Of a stretch of DNA of 64,000 nucleotides, positions 17,634 through 25,764 are shown in pieces. This DNA is from an uncultured Clostridia bacterium. Its GTDB lineage: Bacteria; Bacillota; Clostridia; Christensenellales; Borkfalkiaceae. The position numbers and the translations under genes are program-made. The notes under the pieces are model-generated. The model did not search any database. It saw only the letters and a list, made by a program, of their open reading frames with translations, and was not told the origin of the DNA. How positions within the stretch are numbered: the first letter of the stretch is position 1; each line of letters opens with the position of its first letter. Location: positions 62,001 to 126,000 of the forward strand of contig CALVLH010000002.1 of NCBI GenBank assembly GCA_944336975.1, in the 5' to 3' direction.

Positions 17634-18935
17634 ATGATCCGATCTGTCTTTATCGCATATTGCGTGATCGCCGCGATCTCGGTGATCCTATATATACCAA
17701 AACTCGTCCAGCTCTGTTACGCGTTCCGAAAGCCGCCCTACAAAAAGGCGACGCAAAAGCGCAGGATCTCGCTGGTCATTCCCGCACGCAACGAAAGCAA
17801 GGTGATCGGCGACCTGTTCGCCTCCATCCTCGCCCAGGACTATGACCGCGATTTCTTCACCGTGAACGTCATCGTGAAGGAAGCGAGCGATCCCACCGTC
17901 GAAATGGCGAAAAAGATCGGCGCGAACGTGTTCATCGTCCCCGAACAGACGTGCAAGGGCGCGGCGCTGGACGGATATTTCAAGCAGATCTCAAACGAGG
18001 AATTTGAAAGCTATACCTCGTTCGTCATCATCGACGCGGACGCCGTGCTCGAACCCGATTATGTGCGAGAACTCAACAACGCGCTCGAACACGATTACCA
18101 GATCTACCTTTCAAGAAAGCTCATCAAGAACTTCCTGGGCGAGAGAAGCTCGCGCACGGTGTTTTCCAACTGCTCCGCGCTCAACTATCCCATGCTGGAC
18201 GATCTGGGCAATACCTACCGCACCAAGAAGGGCATCCCCCTCAATATGTGCGGACAGGGCATGATGATCCGCAAAGACGTCATCCGCGAGATCGGCGGCT
18301 GGCCCTACCGCACCCTCACCGAGGACTACGAACTCAGGATGGACTGCATCCTCAAGGGGTTCACGTCCATGTATTACCCCTATGCGATCATCTACACGGA
18401 AGAGGTGCTGAAACATAAGGACAGCTATAACCGCCGCCTTCGCTGGGTAACGGGATTTTCGCAATGCGACAAGATCTATAAAAAGCGCATCCGCGAAAAA
18501 TTCCTCCGCGAACGCACCGCGGGACAGTTCGAATATCTCTTCTCGCTCTATCCCATCACCCTGTTCATCGTGACGACCATCGTCACCATGTGCGCGGGAT
18601 CCGCGCTCGCCATCTATTATGCTCTGCACGGCATCCCGCACGTCGCGCACGCGCTCATCATCCTCGTCGCCATCCCCTTCGGGGTGATGTATGTGCTCGA
18701 TTTCCTCTATTGCCTGCTCGCCATGCTCGCCTATTGGGACGCCTTCGGGAAACTCACGCGCAGGGAACGCGTGCTCACCCTTTTCGTCGCGCCCCTCTTC
18801 ATGCTCGAATACTTCCCCATCTTCATCCAGAGCCGCGTGTATGCGCGCACCAACCTGAAATGGGAACAGACGGCGCGCGTGGAATACGGTTCGCCCCGCG
18901 AAACGCAACAAAAGGACAAGGACGAACGCTCCTGA
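17634..18935 (+). CDS. Membrane glycosyltransferase, family 2
   Basis: A 433-residue processive-type GT2. One N-terminal membrane helix is followed by the catalytic domain: SLVIPARNESKVIGDL, FVIIDADAVLEPDY (metal/nucleotide-sugar binding DxD), RTLTEDYELRMDC (catalytic base) and YNRRLRWVTGF (Q/RxxRW-like). Two to three C-terminal membrane helices follow. It probably builds a surface polysaccharide or glycolipid from a nucleotide sugar at the inner face of the membrane; the sugar is unknown. Preceded by a consensus promoter and followed by a terminator, so it stands alone. Confidence 0.92.
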   Translation: MIRSVFIAYCVIAAISVILYIPKLVQLCYAFRKPPYKKATQKRRISLVIPARNESKVIGDLFASILAQDYDRDFFTVNVIVKEASDPTVEMAKKIGANVFIVPEQTCKGAALDGYFKQISNEEFESYTSFVIIDADAVLEPDYVRELNNALEHDYQIYLSRKLIKNFLGERSSRTVFSNCSALNYPMLDDLGNTYRTKKGIPLNMCGQGMMIRKDVIREIGGWPYRTLTEDYELRMDCILKGFTSMYYPYAIIYTEEVLKHKDSYNRRLRWVTGFSQCDKIYKKRIREKFLRERTAGQFEYLFSLYPITLFIVTTIVTMCAGSALAIYYALHGIPHVAHALIILVAIPFGVMYVLDFLYCLLAMLAYWDAFGKLTRRERVLTLFVAPLFMLEYFPIFIQSRVYARTNLKWEQTARVEYGSPRETQQKDKDERS

Positions 18936-19035
18936 CCTTTGCGCCCTTCCCGTTGCGGCGCGCCGCTTAGGATCGCCCGATCGGGACGGCTTTGCGCGGT
19001 CGCTTTCTTCATCTTCTCCGCCGAACGGCGAAACG

Positions 19036-19069
19036 GGCGGAGCCCCGCAGTTTTCTGCGGGGCTCCGCC
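19036..19069 (+). terminator. Terminator of the GT2 gene
   Basis: A 15-bp stem GGCGGAGCCCCGCAG and its complement with a TTTT loop, followed by a T-rich run. It lies between convergent genes. Confidence 0.85.
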
Positions 19070-19140
19070 TCGTTTTGTTTTGTTTATTTCCCCTTCGTTT
19101 TGTTCCGATTCCCTTCGGACGGCGCTCCGCGCGAAAACGG

Positions 19141-19989
19141 TCATTTATTCTCCGCGATCAGCCCGCGCATGAAGATCAGATCGGACAGCAGAGCGAGCTG
19201 TTCGGGAGAAAGCGTTTCTCCGCGCGCCTTTTCCTCCGCGCCCGCCGCGCGGACAAGCTCCGCCGCCTCTTCGCGCCCGATGCGAAAGGACTGCATGAGG
19301 TTGTTTTCCAAGGTCTTTCTGCGGTTGAGGAAGGCGCAACGCACCGTCTCGCGGTATGCCTTCTCGCTCTTCACCGCGATCCCTTCGCCCGTGAAATCGA
19401 TGCGCACGACGGCGGAATCGACGTTGGGGCGCGGATAAAAGAGATTGCGGGAGACCCGCTTGACGATCCTGCACGTCCCGCGCCGCGCGATCGCCGCCGT
19501 CACCGCGCCGTATTCGCTCGTCCCCGCCCGCGCACAGAAGCGCTCGGCGACCTCTTCCTGCACCATGACGGTCAGGCTGTCGCATTTCTTCGCCTCTTCC
19601 ACAAAGCGCATGACGACGGGAGTCGTCACATAATAGGGAAGATTTGCGACCACCGAATAATTGCCCAGCCCGCGTTCGAGGGCGGGAAGATCTACCTTCG
19701 CGAAATCGCGGAACACCACTTCCACGTTTTCCCTGCCCGCGAGCGTCTCCGCGAGCACGGGCTGCAATTTGACGTCGATCTCGAACGCGACCACGCGCTT
19801 CGCCGCCTCGGAAAGCGCGCGGGTGAGCGTGCCCGCGCCCGGGCCGATCTCCACGACCGTGCTCTCCTCCGTCACCCCCGCCGCCGCGACGATGGAGCGT
19901 AAAAGATTGGTATCGCTGATGAAGTTCTGCCCGAACTGCTTTTTGAAGGAAAAACCGTGACGGGCGAGGATGTCGCGCAACTCTTCCAT
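19141..19989 (-). CDS. ksgA: 16S rRNA dimethyladenosine transferase
   Basis: RsmA/KsgA dimethylates A1518 and A1519 in helix 45 of 16S rRNA during 30S maturation. The 282-residue protein carries the family N-terminus KKQFGQNFISDTNLL, SAM motif I EIGPGAGTLT (residues 46-55), motif IV NLPYYVTTPVV, and the C-terminal YPRPNVDSAVVRI and NRRKTLENNL blocks. ATG 19989 is chosen because AGAGG precedes it; the longer frame is not family-like. A terminator separates it from the metG-tatD-radical SAM operon, so it probably has its own promoter in the 80-base gap. Confidence 0.96.
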   Translation of the reverse strand: MEELRDILARHGFSFKKQFGQNFISDTNLLRSIVAAAGVTEESTVVEIGPGAGTLTRALSEAAKRVVAFEIDVKLQPVLAETLAGRENVEVVFRDFAKVDLPALERGLGNYSVVANLPYYVTTPVVMRFVEEAKKCDSLTVMVQEEVAERFCARAGTSEYGAVTAAIARRGTCRIVKRVSRNLFYPRPNVDSAVVRIDFTGEGIAVKSEKAYRETVRCAFLNRRKTLENNLMQSFRIGREEAAELVRAAGAEEKARGETLSPEQLALLSDLIFMRGLIAENK

Positions 19990-20068
19990 ACATTTCCTCT
20001 CATGCGGGAGCCTTTCCCGCACATACTGTTTTCGATAAGGCAAGCCTGCCTTTGACACAAAAGAACAA

Positions 20069-20099
20069 AAAAGCCGAAGGAGCATCTCTTTCGGCTTTT
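20069..20099 (-). terminator. Terminator of the metG-tatD-radical SAM operon
   Basis: A 10-bp stem AAAAGCCGAA/TTCGGCTTTT with an 11-base loop and a T run on the minus strand. Confidence 0.85.
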
Positions 20100-20118
20100 C
20101 GACTTTCCCTGCGGGCGG

Positions 20119-20715
20119 TCAGTCGATCATCTCGCGCACGCGCAAAGGGATGCCGATCTCGTCGGCGAGCGCGCGGCATTCCGCGATCTCCTCTTCGCCG
20201 ATGCAGTCCACCACCGAGAACCAGCAGTTCACGCCCGCTTCGCGGCAGGCGCGGGCAAAGAAGAGCAGCCCGTCGAACGCCATCGTCTTATATTGCGGGC
20301 GACACAGCTTTTCGTATCTGCGCGCATCGGGCGCGTTGAGCGAGATGTTCACGCCATCCATCATGCGCTTCAATTCGGGCGCGATGTCCCTGCCGTTGAT
20401 CATGCTCCCGTGTCCGTTGGTGTTCAGGCGCGTCTTTCCGCCCTTTCCGTGCACATAATCGCAGATCTTTTGCATCGCGTCCATGCGGTAGGTGGGTTCG
20501 CCGAAGCCGCAGAACACGATCTCCGAATAGGCGGTCGGATCGGGGATCTCCGCGATCACCTGCTCCGCCGTGGGCTCGCCGCCTTTGAGCCAGAGCTTGT
20601 GCCCGAAATAGTCCTCTTTCCCGTTGCGCACGCAGAAGGTGCAGGCGTTGGTGCAGCGGTTGGTGAGGTTGACATACAAATTGTTTCCGATCTGATAGGT
20701 ATAAGTATCTTTCAT
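20119..20715 (-). CDS. TatD-associated radical SAM protein
   Basis: A 198-residue radical SAM protein. LTNRCTNACTFCVRNG supplies the CxxxCxxC cysteines for the 4Fe-4S cluster, and FCGFGEPTYRMDAM is the GE/SAM motif. Length, sequence and position match the family annotated as TatD family-associated radical SAM protein (TIGR04038 type), common beside tatD in Clostridia and without a proven reaction. Its ATG overlaps the tatD stop (ATGA), so the two are translationally coupled. The reaction and substrate are unknown. Confidence 0.9.
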   Translation of the reverse strand: MKDTYTYQIGNNLYVNLTNRCTNACTFCVRNGKEDYFGHKLWLKGGEPTAEQVIAEIPDPTAYSEIVFCGFGEPTYRMDAMQKICDYVHGKGGKTRLNTNGHGSMINGRDIAPELKRMMDGVNISLNAPDARRYEKLCRPQYKTMAFDGLLFFARACREAGVNCWFSVVDCIGEEEIAECRALADEIGIPLRVREMID

Positions 20716-21473
20716 CTGAGTCTCCCGAACAGCGCGAAGGCGTTGTTCCATATCCTTTCTTTGAGCGTTTCTTCCCCTTCCCCCCTGATCTGCGCCAGCC
20801 GCGAAAGGATGACGGGGATGTTCGCGGGCGTGTTCTTCTCCCCGCGGAAGGGCGAGAGGTAGGGGCTGTCGGTCTCCGTGAGCAGACGGTCGGGCGGGCA
20901 ATGCGCCGCGCAGGCGACCGCCTTTTTCGCGTTGCGGAAGGTGATCACCCCGCCGAAAGAAAAGTACGCCCCCAGCGCCGCGAAGGAGTCCATCATTTCT
21001 TCCGAATGCGAATAACAGTGCATGAGGAAGCCGCCCGTGAGCAGCTCCTTCCGCTCGGTGAGCATGGCGAGCATATCCTCCGCGCAGTCGCGCGAGTGGA
21101 TCTGTACGGGCAGGCGGAGGCGGTGCGCCAGCTCGAGCTGTAACGAAAACGCCCTTTGCTGCGCCGCCTTATCGGTATCTGGATAGTGATAGTCCAGCCC
21201 GATCTCCCCGATCGCCACGCATTTTTCTTCCCGCGCCATCGCCTCGATCGCGCGGAGCGAGCGTTCGCCAAATCCCGCCGTCTCCGAAGGGTGTACGCCC
21301 GCCGCAAAATAGATCTCGGGGCAAACCCTCGCCGTCTCGCAATGAGAAGCGGAATGGGGAACGGTGTCGCCCGCAAGAATGATCCTTTTTACGCCCGCTT
21401 CCACGATCTTTCTGCGCTCCGCGACGACGTCGTATCCCTCGTCGGCGAAATGCGCGTGAACGTCCAGGTACAT
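20712..21473 (-). CDS. tatD: TatD-family metal-dependent DNase
   Basis: A 253-residue TIM-barrel hydrolase. MYLDVHAHF holds the first metal histidines, AIGEIGLDYHYP the metal glutamate, QIHSRDC and MHCYSH further histidine ligands, and TETDSPYLSP the final aspartate. TatD enzymes have 3'-5' exonuclease activity in vitro and are linked to DNA repair and tRNA quality control. ATG 21473 overlaps the metG stop as TGATG; the longer frame runs inside metG. Middle gene of metG-tatD-radical SAM, the Firmicutes arrangement. Confidence 0.95.
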   Translation of the reverse strand: MYLDVHAHFADEGYDVVAERRKIVEAGVKRIILAGDTVPHSASHCETARVCPEIYFAAGVHPSETAGFGERSLRAIEAMAREEKCVAIGEIGLDYHYPDTDKAAQQRAFSLQLELAHRLRLPVQIHSRDCAEDMLAMLTERKELLTGGFLMHCYSHSEEMMDSFAALGAYFSFGGVITFRNAKKAVACAAHCPPDRLLTETDSPYLSPFRGEKNTPANIPVILSRLAQIRGEGEETLKERIWNNAFALFGRLR

Positions 21474-23455
21474 CAACGTACTTCCGCGCCGCTCTCCATT
21501 GCCTTTTCGGGGGCGAGCAGGCTCAGATTGCCGTCTTTGTCCTCCGCGCAGAGAATCATGCCCTCGGAGAGCACGCCGCACAGCTTGACGGGCTTGAGAT
21601 TGGTGACGAGCACCACTTTCTTGCCGACCATCTCCTCGGGGGTATAGTACTTGGCGATGCCCGAAACGACCGAGCGCACCTCATCCCCCACTTTCACCGT
21701 CTCGTGAAGCAGTTTTTCCGACTTTTTCACCCGTTCGCAGGCGATGACTTCGCCGATTTTTATCTGCACGCGGGCAAAGTCGTCGATCGCGATGTATTCC
21801 TGTTGTACCGTCTCGGCCTTTTCTTCCACAGCGTTCTCCTTTGCGGGAGCATTCTCCCGTTCGTATTCGGCGCGCTGCGCCTCGCGGATCGCCTCCACCT
21901 TGGGCGCGATGTCCTTCCAGTCGTGACGGGCGAAGAGCGCTTCGTCGTCGTCCGCGACCTTCGTCCCGCTCGGATACTGCCCGAACGCCTCGCATCCGTC
22001 CAGCCCGCGCAGGGGCGCGTTGCAGTATTTCGCGATCTTCTCCGCCGTCTCGGGCAGGAAGGGGGCGAGCAGGCTCGCGCCGATCATGATGCTCTCGGTG
22101 AGGTTATACAGCACCGTCGCGAGGCGGTCGGACTTAGCTTCGTCCTTCGCGAGCGCCCAGGGCATGGTCTCGTCGATATACTTGTTCGCGCGGCGGAACA
22201 CCGTGAAGATCTCGTTGAGCGCATCCGCGATGCGGAACTCTTCCATGCGCGCTTCTACTTTCGCGCGCGCGCCCGTGGCCACCGCTTTGAGATCGCTGTC
22301 CGCCTCTTCCGCAACGCCCTTGTCCGCGACGACGCCGCCGAAATACTTGCGGCTCATCGCCAGCGTGCGGCGCACGAGGTTGCCCAACACGTTGGCGAGG
22401 TCGGAATTGTTGCGCTCGACGACCAGCTCCCAGGTGATCGTGCCGTCCCCTTCGTAGGGCATTTCGTGGAGCACGAAATAGCGCACCGCGTCCACGCCGA
22501 ACAGGGACGCAAGATCGTCCGCATAGATGACGTTCCCGCGCGACTTGCTCATCTTCTCGCCGCCCTGCAACAGCCAGGGATGCGCAAAGACGTGATCGGG
22601 CAGTTTTTCGCCCAACGCCATCAGGAAGATGGGCCAATAGATGGTATGGAAGCGCGCGATGTCCTTGCCGATGACGTGGAGCGTCTCCGCGTTCTTCCAG
22701 TATTTTTCGTACAGCTCCCCGCTCTTGCCGTCGGGATCGTAGCCGAGCCCCGTGATGTAGTTGGTGAGCGCGTCCAGCCAGACGTAGACGACGTGCTTTC
22801 CGTCGAAATCCACGGGAATGCCCCACTTGAAGGAGGTGCGGGACACGCACAGGTCCTGCAAGCCCTTTTTGAGGAAGTTGTTCATCATCTCGTTCTTGCG
22901 GGAGACGGGACGGATGAAGTCGGGATGGCTCTCGATGTGCTCGATGAGGCGGTCGGCATATTTGCCCATGCGGAAGAAATACGCCTCTTCCTTCGCCTTC
23001 TTCACCTCTCTGCCGCAATCGGGGCACTTGCCGTCGACGAGCTGGCTCTCCGTCCAGAAACTCTCGCAAGGCGTGCAGTACCAGCCCTCGTAATGTCCCT
23101 TATAGATGTCCCCCTGCTCGTAAAAGCGGCGGAAGATCTTCTGCACCGTCTTGCAGTGATCTTCGTCCGTCGTGCGGATGAATTTATCGTAGGACGTATC
23201 CACGAGATCCCAGACGGAACGGATGGTCTTTGCCACGCCGTCCACGAACTTCTGCGGCGTCGTGCCCGCCGCCTGCGCCTTTTCCTCGATCTTCTGACCG
23301 TGTTCGTCCGTGCCCGTCTGGAAACGGACGTCATAGCCCTGCAACCGCTTGAAACGGACGATCGCGTCCGTCAGGATCGCTTCGTAAGTATTCCCGATGT
23401 GCGGCTTGCCCGAGGTATAGGCGATCGCCGTCGTAACGTAATAATTCTTCTTCAT
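21473..23455 (-). CDS. metG: Methionine--tRNA ligase
   Basis: A 660-residue class I MetRS. The HIGH motif is SGKPHIGNTYEA near the N-terminus; a zinc knuckle is CTPCESFWTESQLVDGKC plus CGREV; KMSKS is GGEKMSKSRGNVI near residue 300. The C-terminal 110 residues form a tRNA-binding OB domain (FARVQIKIGEVIACERV, then NLKPVKLCGVLSEGMIL) that dimerises the enzyme. It charges both initiator and elongator tRNA-Met. First gene of the operon, with a consensus promoter 41 bases upstream and RBS GGAGAAAGCA. Confidence 0.98.
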   Translation of the reverse strand: MKKNYYVTTAIAYTSGKPHIGNTYEAILTDAIVRFKRLQGYDVRFQTGTDEHGQKIEEKAQAAGTTPQKFVDGVAKTIRSVWDLVDTSYDKFIRTTDEDHCKTVQKIFRRFYEQGDIYKGHYEGWYCTPCESFWTESQLVDGKCPDCGREVKKAKEEAYFFRMGKYADRLIEHIESHPDFIRPVSRKNEMMNNFLKKGLQDLCVSRTSFKWGIPVDFDGKHVVYVWLDALTNYITGLGYDPDGKSGELYEKYWKNAETLHVIGKDIARFHTIYWPIFLMALGEKLPDHVFAHPWLLQGGEKMSKSRGNVIYADDLASLFGVDAVRYFVLHEMPYEGDGTITWELVVERNNSDLANVLGNLVRRTLAMSRKYFGGVVADKGVAEEADSDLKAVATGARAKVEARMEEFRIADALNEIFTVFRRANKYIDETMPWALAKDEAKSDRLATVLYNLTESIMIGASLLAPFLPETAEKIAKYCNAPLRGLDGCEAFGQYPSGTKVADDDEALFARHDWKDIAPKVEAIREAQRAEYERENAPAKENAVEEKAETVQQEYIAIDDFARVQIKIGEVIACERVKKSEKLLHETVKVGDEVRSVVSGIAKYYTPEEMVGKKVVLVTNLKPVKLCGVLSEGMILCAEDKDGNLSLLAPEKAMESGAEVR

Positions 23456-23495
23456 TGCTTTCTCCGTGCGGCGCGCGCCGCTCTTGTTCCCGCTT

Positions 23496-23524
23496 ATTAT
23501 ACTTCTTTTCGGGAGAAATGTAAA
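23496..23524 (-). promoter_or_regulatory. Promoter of metG
   Basis: On the minus strand TTTACA (23524-23519), 17 bp, TATAAT (23501-23496). It overlaps the last codons of the GNAT gene. Confidence 0.8.
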
Positions 23525-24087
23525 TCGTTTCCGCCCTTCCGCGCAAAATACTCGCCGCGGAGAATGGCTTTTACGCAGATGTCGACGCGCTCGCCCGTGG
23601 ATAACAGCACAAACGGACCGCGGAACACCCCTTCCGCGCGCATCCCGCATTTTTCCGCGACTCTCCCCGAACCGAGGTTCCCGGCCGCATGGCTGATGGA
23701 TACGCGGTAGAAATTCTCCTCTTCGAACAGATAGCGCAGGACTTCCGTCACCGCTTCCGTCATCACCCCCTTGCCCCATTCGGCGCGGGAAAGGCAATAT
23801 CCCAGCTCCGCGACGCCGCAGCGCAGATCTTTCCGCACCACGCTCAGATCGCCGATCGCCTCGCCGCGTTCTTTGGATACGATCGCCCAGTGATAATCGG
23901 TCGGATCCTTCGCCGCCTCTTCCCAATCCGCCAAAAGCGCGCGGACGGTGCCGATCTCTTTATGCGGCTCCCAGGTGAGATATTTCGTCACGAGCGGATC
24001 CGCCGCCCAATTTGCGAACATCGCCTCCGCGTCCGCCCTGCGAAAAGGGCGCAGGATGAGCCGCGGCGTTTCCAATTTTTTGTCCAT
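23497..24087 (-). CDS. GNAT acetyltransferase, RimJ/RimL type
   Basis: A 196-residue acetyltransferase. ETPRLILRPFRRADAEAMF is the characteristic N-terminus, RAEWGKGVMTEAVTEVLRYLF is the acetyl-CoA pyrophosphate loop, and HAAGNLGSGRVAEKCGMRAEG the final helix and strand. Family members acetylate ribosomal-protein N-termini or small molecules, including some antibiotics. RBS AGGAGGAAAGT. Expression appears conditional: a leader peptide and a transcription terminator lie in the 140 bases upstream, an arrangement often used for antibiotic-responsive genes. A resistance role is inference from that regulation only. Confidence 0.92.
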   Translation of the reverse strand: MDKKLETPRLILRPFRRADAEAMFANWAADPLVTKYLTWEPHKEIGTVRALLADWEEAAKDPTDYHWAIVSKERGEAIGDLSVVRKDLRCGVAELGYCLSRAEWGKGVMTEAVTEVLRYLFEEENFYRVSISHAAGNLGSGRVAEKCGMRAEGVFRGPFVLLSTGERVDICVKAILRGEYFARKGGNDLHFSRKEV

Positions 24088-24108
24088 ACTTTCCTCCTTT
24101 CTCCGAAT

Positions 24109-24140
24109 AAAAAAAACGGCCCGCCGCAGGCGAGCCGTTT
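24109..24140 (-). terminator. Attenuator terminator in the GNAT leader
   Basis: Stem AAACGGC/GCCGTTT extended by CGCC/GGCG, with eight U on the minus-strand transcript. It lies between the leader peptide stop (24164) and the GNAT start (24087), so it must be overcome for GNAT expression. Confidence 0.85.
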
Positions 24141-24163
24141 GCTCTTTTCTTGCGCACGCCGAA

Positions 24164-24229
24164 TCACCGTATCTGCTTTGCGGATACGGGATACATGGCT
24201 TCGTTTGTGCGGCAAATCAGGATTTCCAT
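24164..24229 (-). CDS. Leader peptide (attenuator uORF), 21 residues
   Basis: ATG (24229) to TGA (24166-24164); the peptide begins MEILICRTNEAMYPV and ends SAKQIR. The ATG lies exactly six bases after the TATAAT box with no Shine-Dalgarno site, so it is probably translated from a leaderless 5' end. The last codons contain a hairpin CCGTATC/GATACGG, and the intrinsic terminator follows 24 bases after the stop. A ribosome stalled in the peptide would change this folding and allow readthrough into the GNAT gene. This is the classic layout of translation-sensing attenuation. Confidence 0.72.
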   Translation of the reverse strand: MEILICRTNEAMYPVSAKQIR

Positions 24230-24235
24230 ACTCTG

Positions 24236-24265
24236 ATTATAGCGCGGAAAGGCGACGGTTGTCAA
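24236..24265 (-). promoter_or_regulatory. Promoter of the leader peptide and GNAT gene
   Basis: On the minus strand TTGACA (24265-24260), 18 bp, TATAAT (24241-24236). Divergent from spmA. Confidence 0.85.
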
Positions 24266-24309
24266 CGGTTTTTCGTATATTCGCGCGCCCGCGTGCATAG
24301 ATAAGTAGC

Positions 24310-24855
24310 GTGAATGCGATCTTTTCGGCAATTTTTCTCCTGTCGGCGGTCCTTTTTCTCATTTTCGATCCCGACGGCTTTCTCCCCGCCCTGCTTTCGG
24401 GCGGGGAAAAGGCGGCGACGCTCTCCCTTTCCCTGCTCGCCGTCTACTGCGTATGGCTGGGCTTTTTCAAGGTCATGGAACAGAGCGGCGTTTCGGAAAA
24501 ACTTTCCCGAATTCTCGCCCCCGCGGCGGGAAAACTGCTGCGCACGCGCGACAAGGAGGGTATCTCCCTCGCCGTGTACAACCTCTCCGCCAATCTTTTG
24601 GGACTGCCCGGCGCGCCCACGCCCCTCGGCGTGAAGGCGACCGAGCGTTTCTGCGCGCGCGGCGAACGCTACGCCGCCTGCATGCTGTTCGTGCTCAACG
24701 CGACCAGCCTGCAACTGCTCCCCGCGACCGCGATCGCGCTCCGCGCCGCCGCGGGTTCCGCATCCCCCGCCGACATCTTTCTGCCCACCCTCCTTTGCAC
24801 CGCGCTCACTTCCCTGCTCGGCGCGCTTGGCGTGAGGTGCTTTGTCAGACGATGA
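24310..24855 (+). CDS. spmA: Spore maturation protein A
   Basis: A 181-residue membrane protein starting at GTG 24310. It has nucleoside-recognition-like (Gate) features: YCVWLGFFKVMEQSGVSEKLSRIL, then NLSANLLGLPGAPTPLGVKA, matching SpmA, and FVLNATSLQLLPATAIALRAAAG. SpmA and SpmB are needed for proper dehydration of the spore core in Bacillus and Clostridium. Its stop overlaps the spmB ATG (ATGA). No clear Shine-Dalgarno precedes the GTG; a weak TAGATA box lies six bases upstream, so this start could also be leaderless. Its presence implies a spore-forming ancestry. Confidence 0.9.
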   Translation: MNAIFSAIFLLSAVLFLIFDPDGFLPALLSGGEKAATLSLSLLAVYCVWLGFFKVMEQSGVSEKLSRILAPAAGKLLRTRDKEGISLAVYNLSANLLGLPGAPTPLGVKATERFCARGERYAACMLFVLNATSLQLLPATAIALRAAAGSASPADIFLPTLLCTALTSLLGALGVRCFVRR

Positions 24856-25364
24856 ATTTTCTCTCCCTCCTCTTGCCCCTGCTCTTCGTCGGGGTGTTCA
24901 GCTATGCGCTTTTCCGAAGGGTGAAGCTGTACGACTGCTTTGCGGAGGGCGTGCGCGGGGCGATCCCGCTCGTCGTCTCCCTCTTCCCCTATCTCGCCGC
25001 CATCCTCATTTTAAGCGAACTGTTTTCGCGAAGCGGCCTATCCTCCGCGCTCAGCGCTTTCCTTTCCCCCGCCTTCCGCGCGCTCGGCATTCCCGAAGAG
25101 ATCGCCCCGCTCGTGCTCGTGAAGCCCTTTTCGGGAAGCGGCTCCACCGCGCTTTTGAGCGAACTGCTCGCCTCGTACGGCGCGGACAGCTATGTCGGAA
25201 GATGCGCCTGCGTGTGTTACGGATCTTCGGAGACGGTGTTCTACATCTCGGCGGTCTATTTCGCTTCCGTGAAGGATAAAAAGCTCTTTCTGCCCGTCGT
25301 CATCGCGCTTGTCGCCAACTTCGTCGGCGTGATCGCGGGGTGCTTTTTTTGCCGATTTTTGTGA
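24852..25364 (+). CDS. spmB: Spore maturation protein B
   Basis: A 170-residue membrane protein with four to five hydrophobic segments. LYDCFAEGVRGAIPLVVSLFPYL, VLVKPFSGSGSTALLSELL and RCACVCYGSSETVFYISAVYF are characteristic SpmB blocks of the Gate/nucleoside-recognition superfamily. It acts with SpmA in the forespore membrane during core dehydration. Translationally coupled to spmA by a four-base overlap. Confidence 0.93.
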   Translation: MNFLSLLLPLLFVGVFSYALFRRVKLYDCFAEGVRGAIPLVVSLFPYLAAILILSELFSRSGLSSALSAFLSPAFRALGIPEEIAPLVLVKPFSGSGSTALLSELLASYGADSYVGRCACVCYGSSETVFYISAVYFASVKDKKLFLPVVIALVANFVGVIAGCFFCRFL

Positions 25365-25468
25365 ATTTGTGAGAAAATATAGGATTTTTTTGTGAAAATG
25401 AAAAATTTTTTCACGGTTTGAACAATTTCTCAAAAATCAGACCCGCAAAAAATTTTTCGGAAAAATAT

Positions 25469-25497
25469 TTTACTTTTTTTTCGGAGGGTGCTATCAT
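25469..25497 (+). promoter_or_regulatory. Promoter of the candidate small RNA
   Basis: TTTACT (25469-25474), 17 bp, TATCAT (25492-25497), in an AT-rich intergenic tract that is unusual for this window. Confidence 0.5.
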
Positions 25498-25502
25498 ATA
25501 GG

Positions 25503-25614
25503 CACAATCAAGCGAGCGGGAAACCGCAAGCGAGATTTTAATCGGCTCATCATTTTCCCCCTTATCATATAGTAAAACCCCTCGGAACGCGAGTTTCGGG
25601 GGGTTTTACTTTTG
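25503..25614 (+). ncRNA. Candidate small RNA upstream of the TIR gene
   Basis: The 400-base gap between spmB and the TIR gene holds a promoter-like pair, about 70 bases of structured non-coding sequence, and an intrinsic terminator. Within it, GCGG-GAAA-CCGC makes a GNRA-type hairpin flanked by two copies of CAAGCGAG, and GAGC/GCTC can close an outer helix. No frame with a ribosome site is present. I could not match it to a known RNA family. A long-leader fragment or the end of the spmB transcript are alternatives. Confidence 0.45.
25574..25607 (+). terminator. Terminator of the candidate small RNA
   Basis: AAAACCCC/GGGGTTTT extended by CGgAAC/GTTtCG-like inner pairs with a GCGA-type loop. 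Confidence 0.8.
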
Positions 25615-25644
25615 TCTTCGGCGCATTCCGATGAATTTTACCCA

Positions 25645-25673
25645 TTGACAATTTCCGCCCCATCTGCTATACT
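25645..25673 (+). promoter_or_regulatory. Promoter of the TIR-NTPase-HD gene
   Basis: TTGACA (25645-25650), 17 bp, TATACT (25668-25673). The leader is about 85 bases. Confidence 0.82.
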
Positions 25674-25684
25674 TTATTTAATAA

Positions 25685-25716
25685 GAAAACGCGCCCGATA
25701 TGCTTCAAGGCGGTGC
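25685..25716 (+). terminator. Possible attenuator hairpin in the TIR gene leader
   Basis: AAAACGCGC can pair with GCGCGcTTTT (one bulge) across a 14-base loop, followed directly by six T. It lies between promoter and start codon, so it could cut basal expression. The stem is short and no antiterminator was identified. Confidence 0.35.
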
Positions 25717-25764
25717 GCGCTTTTTTCCTGCCTTCCGAAACTTTTATGCACAGGAGATGAGATT

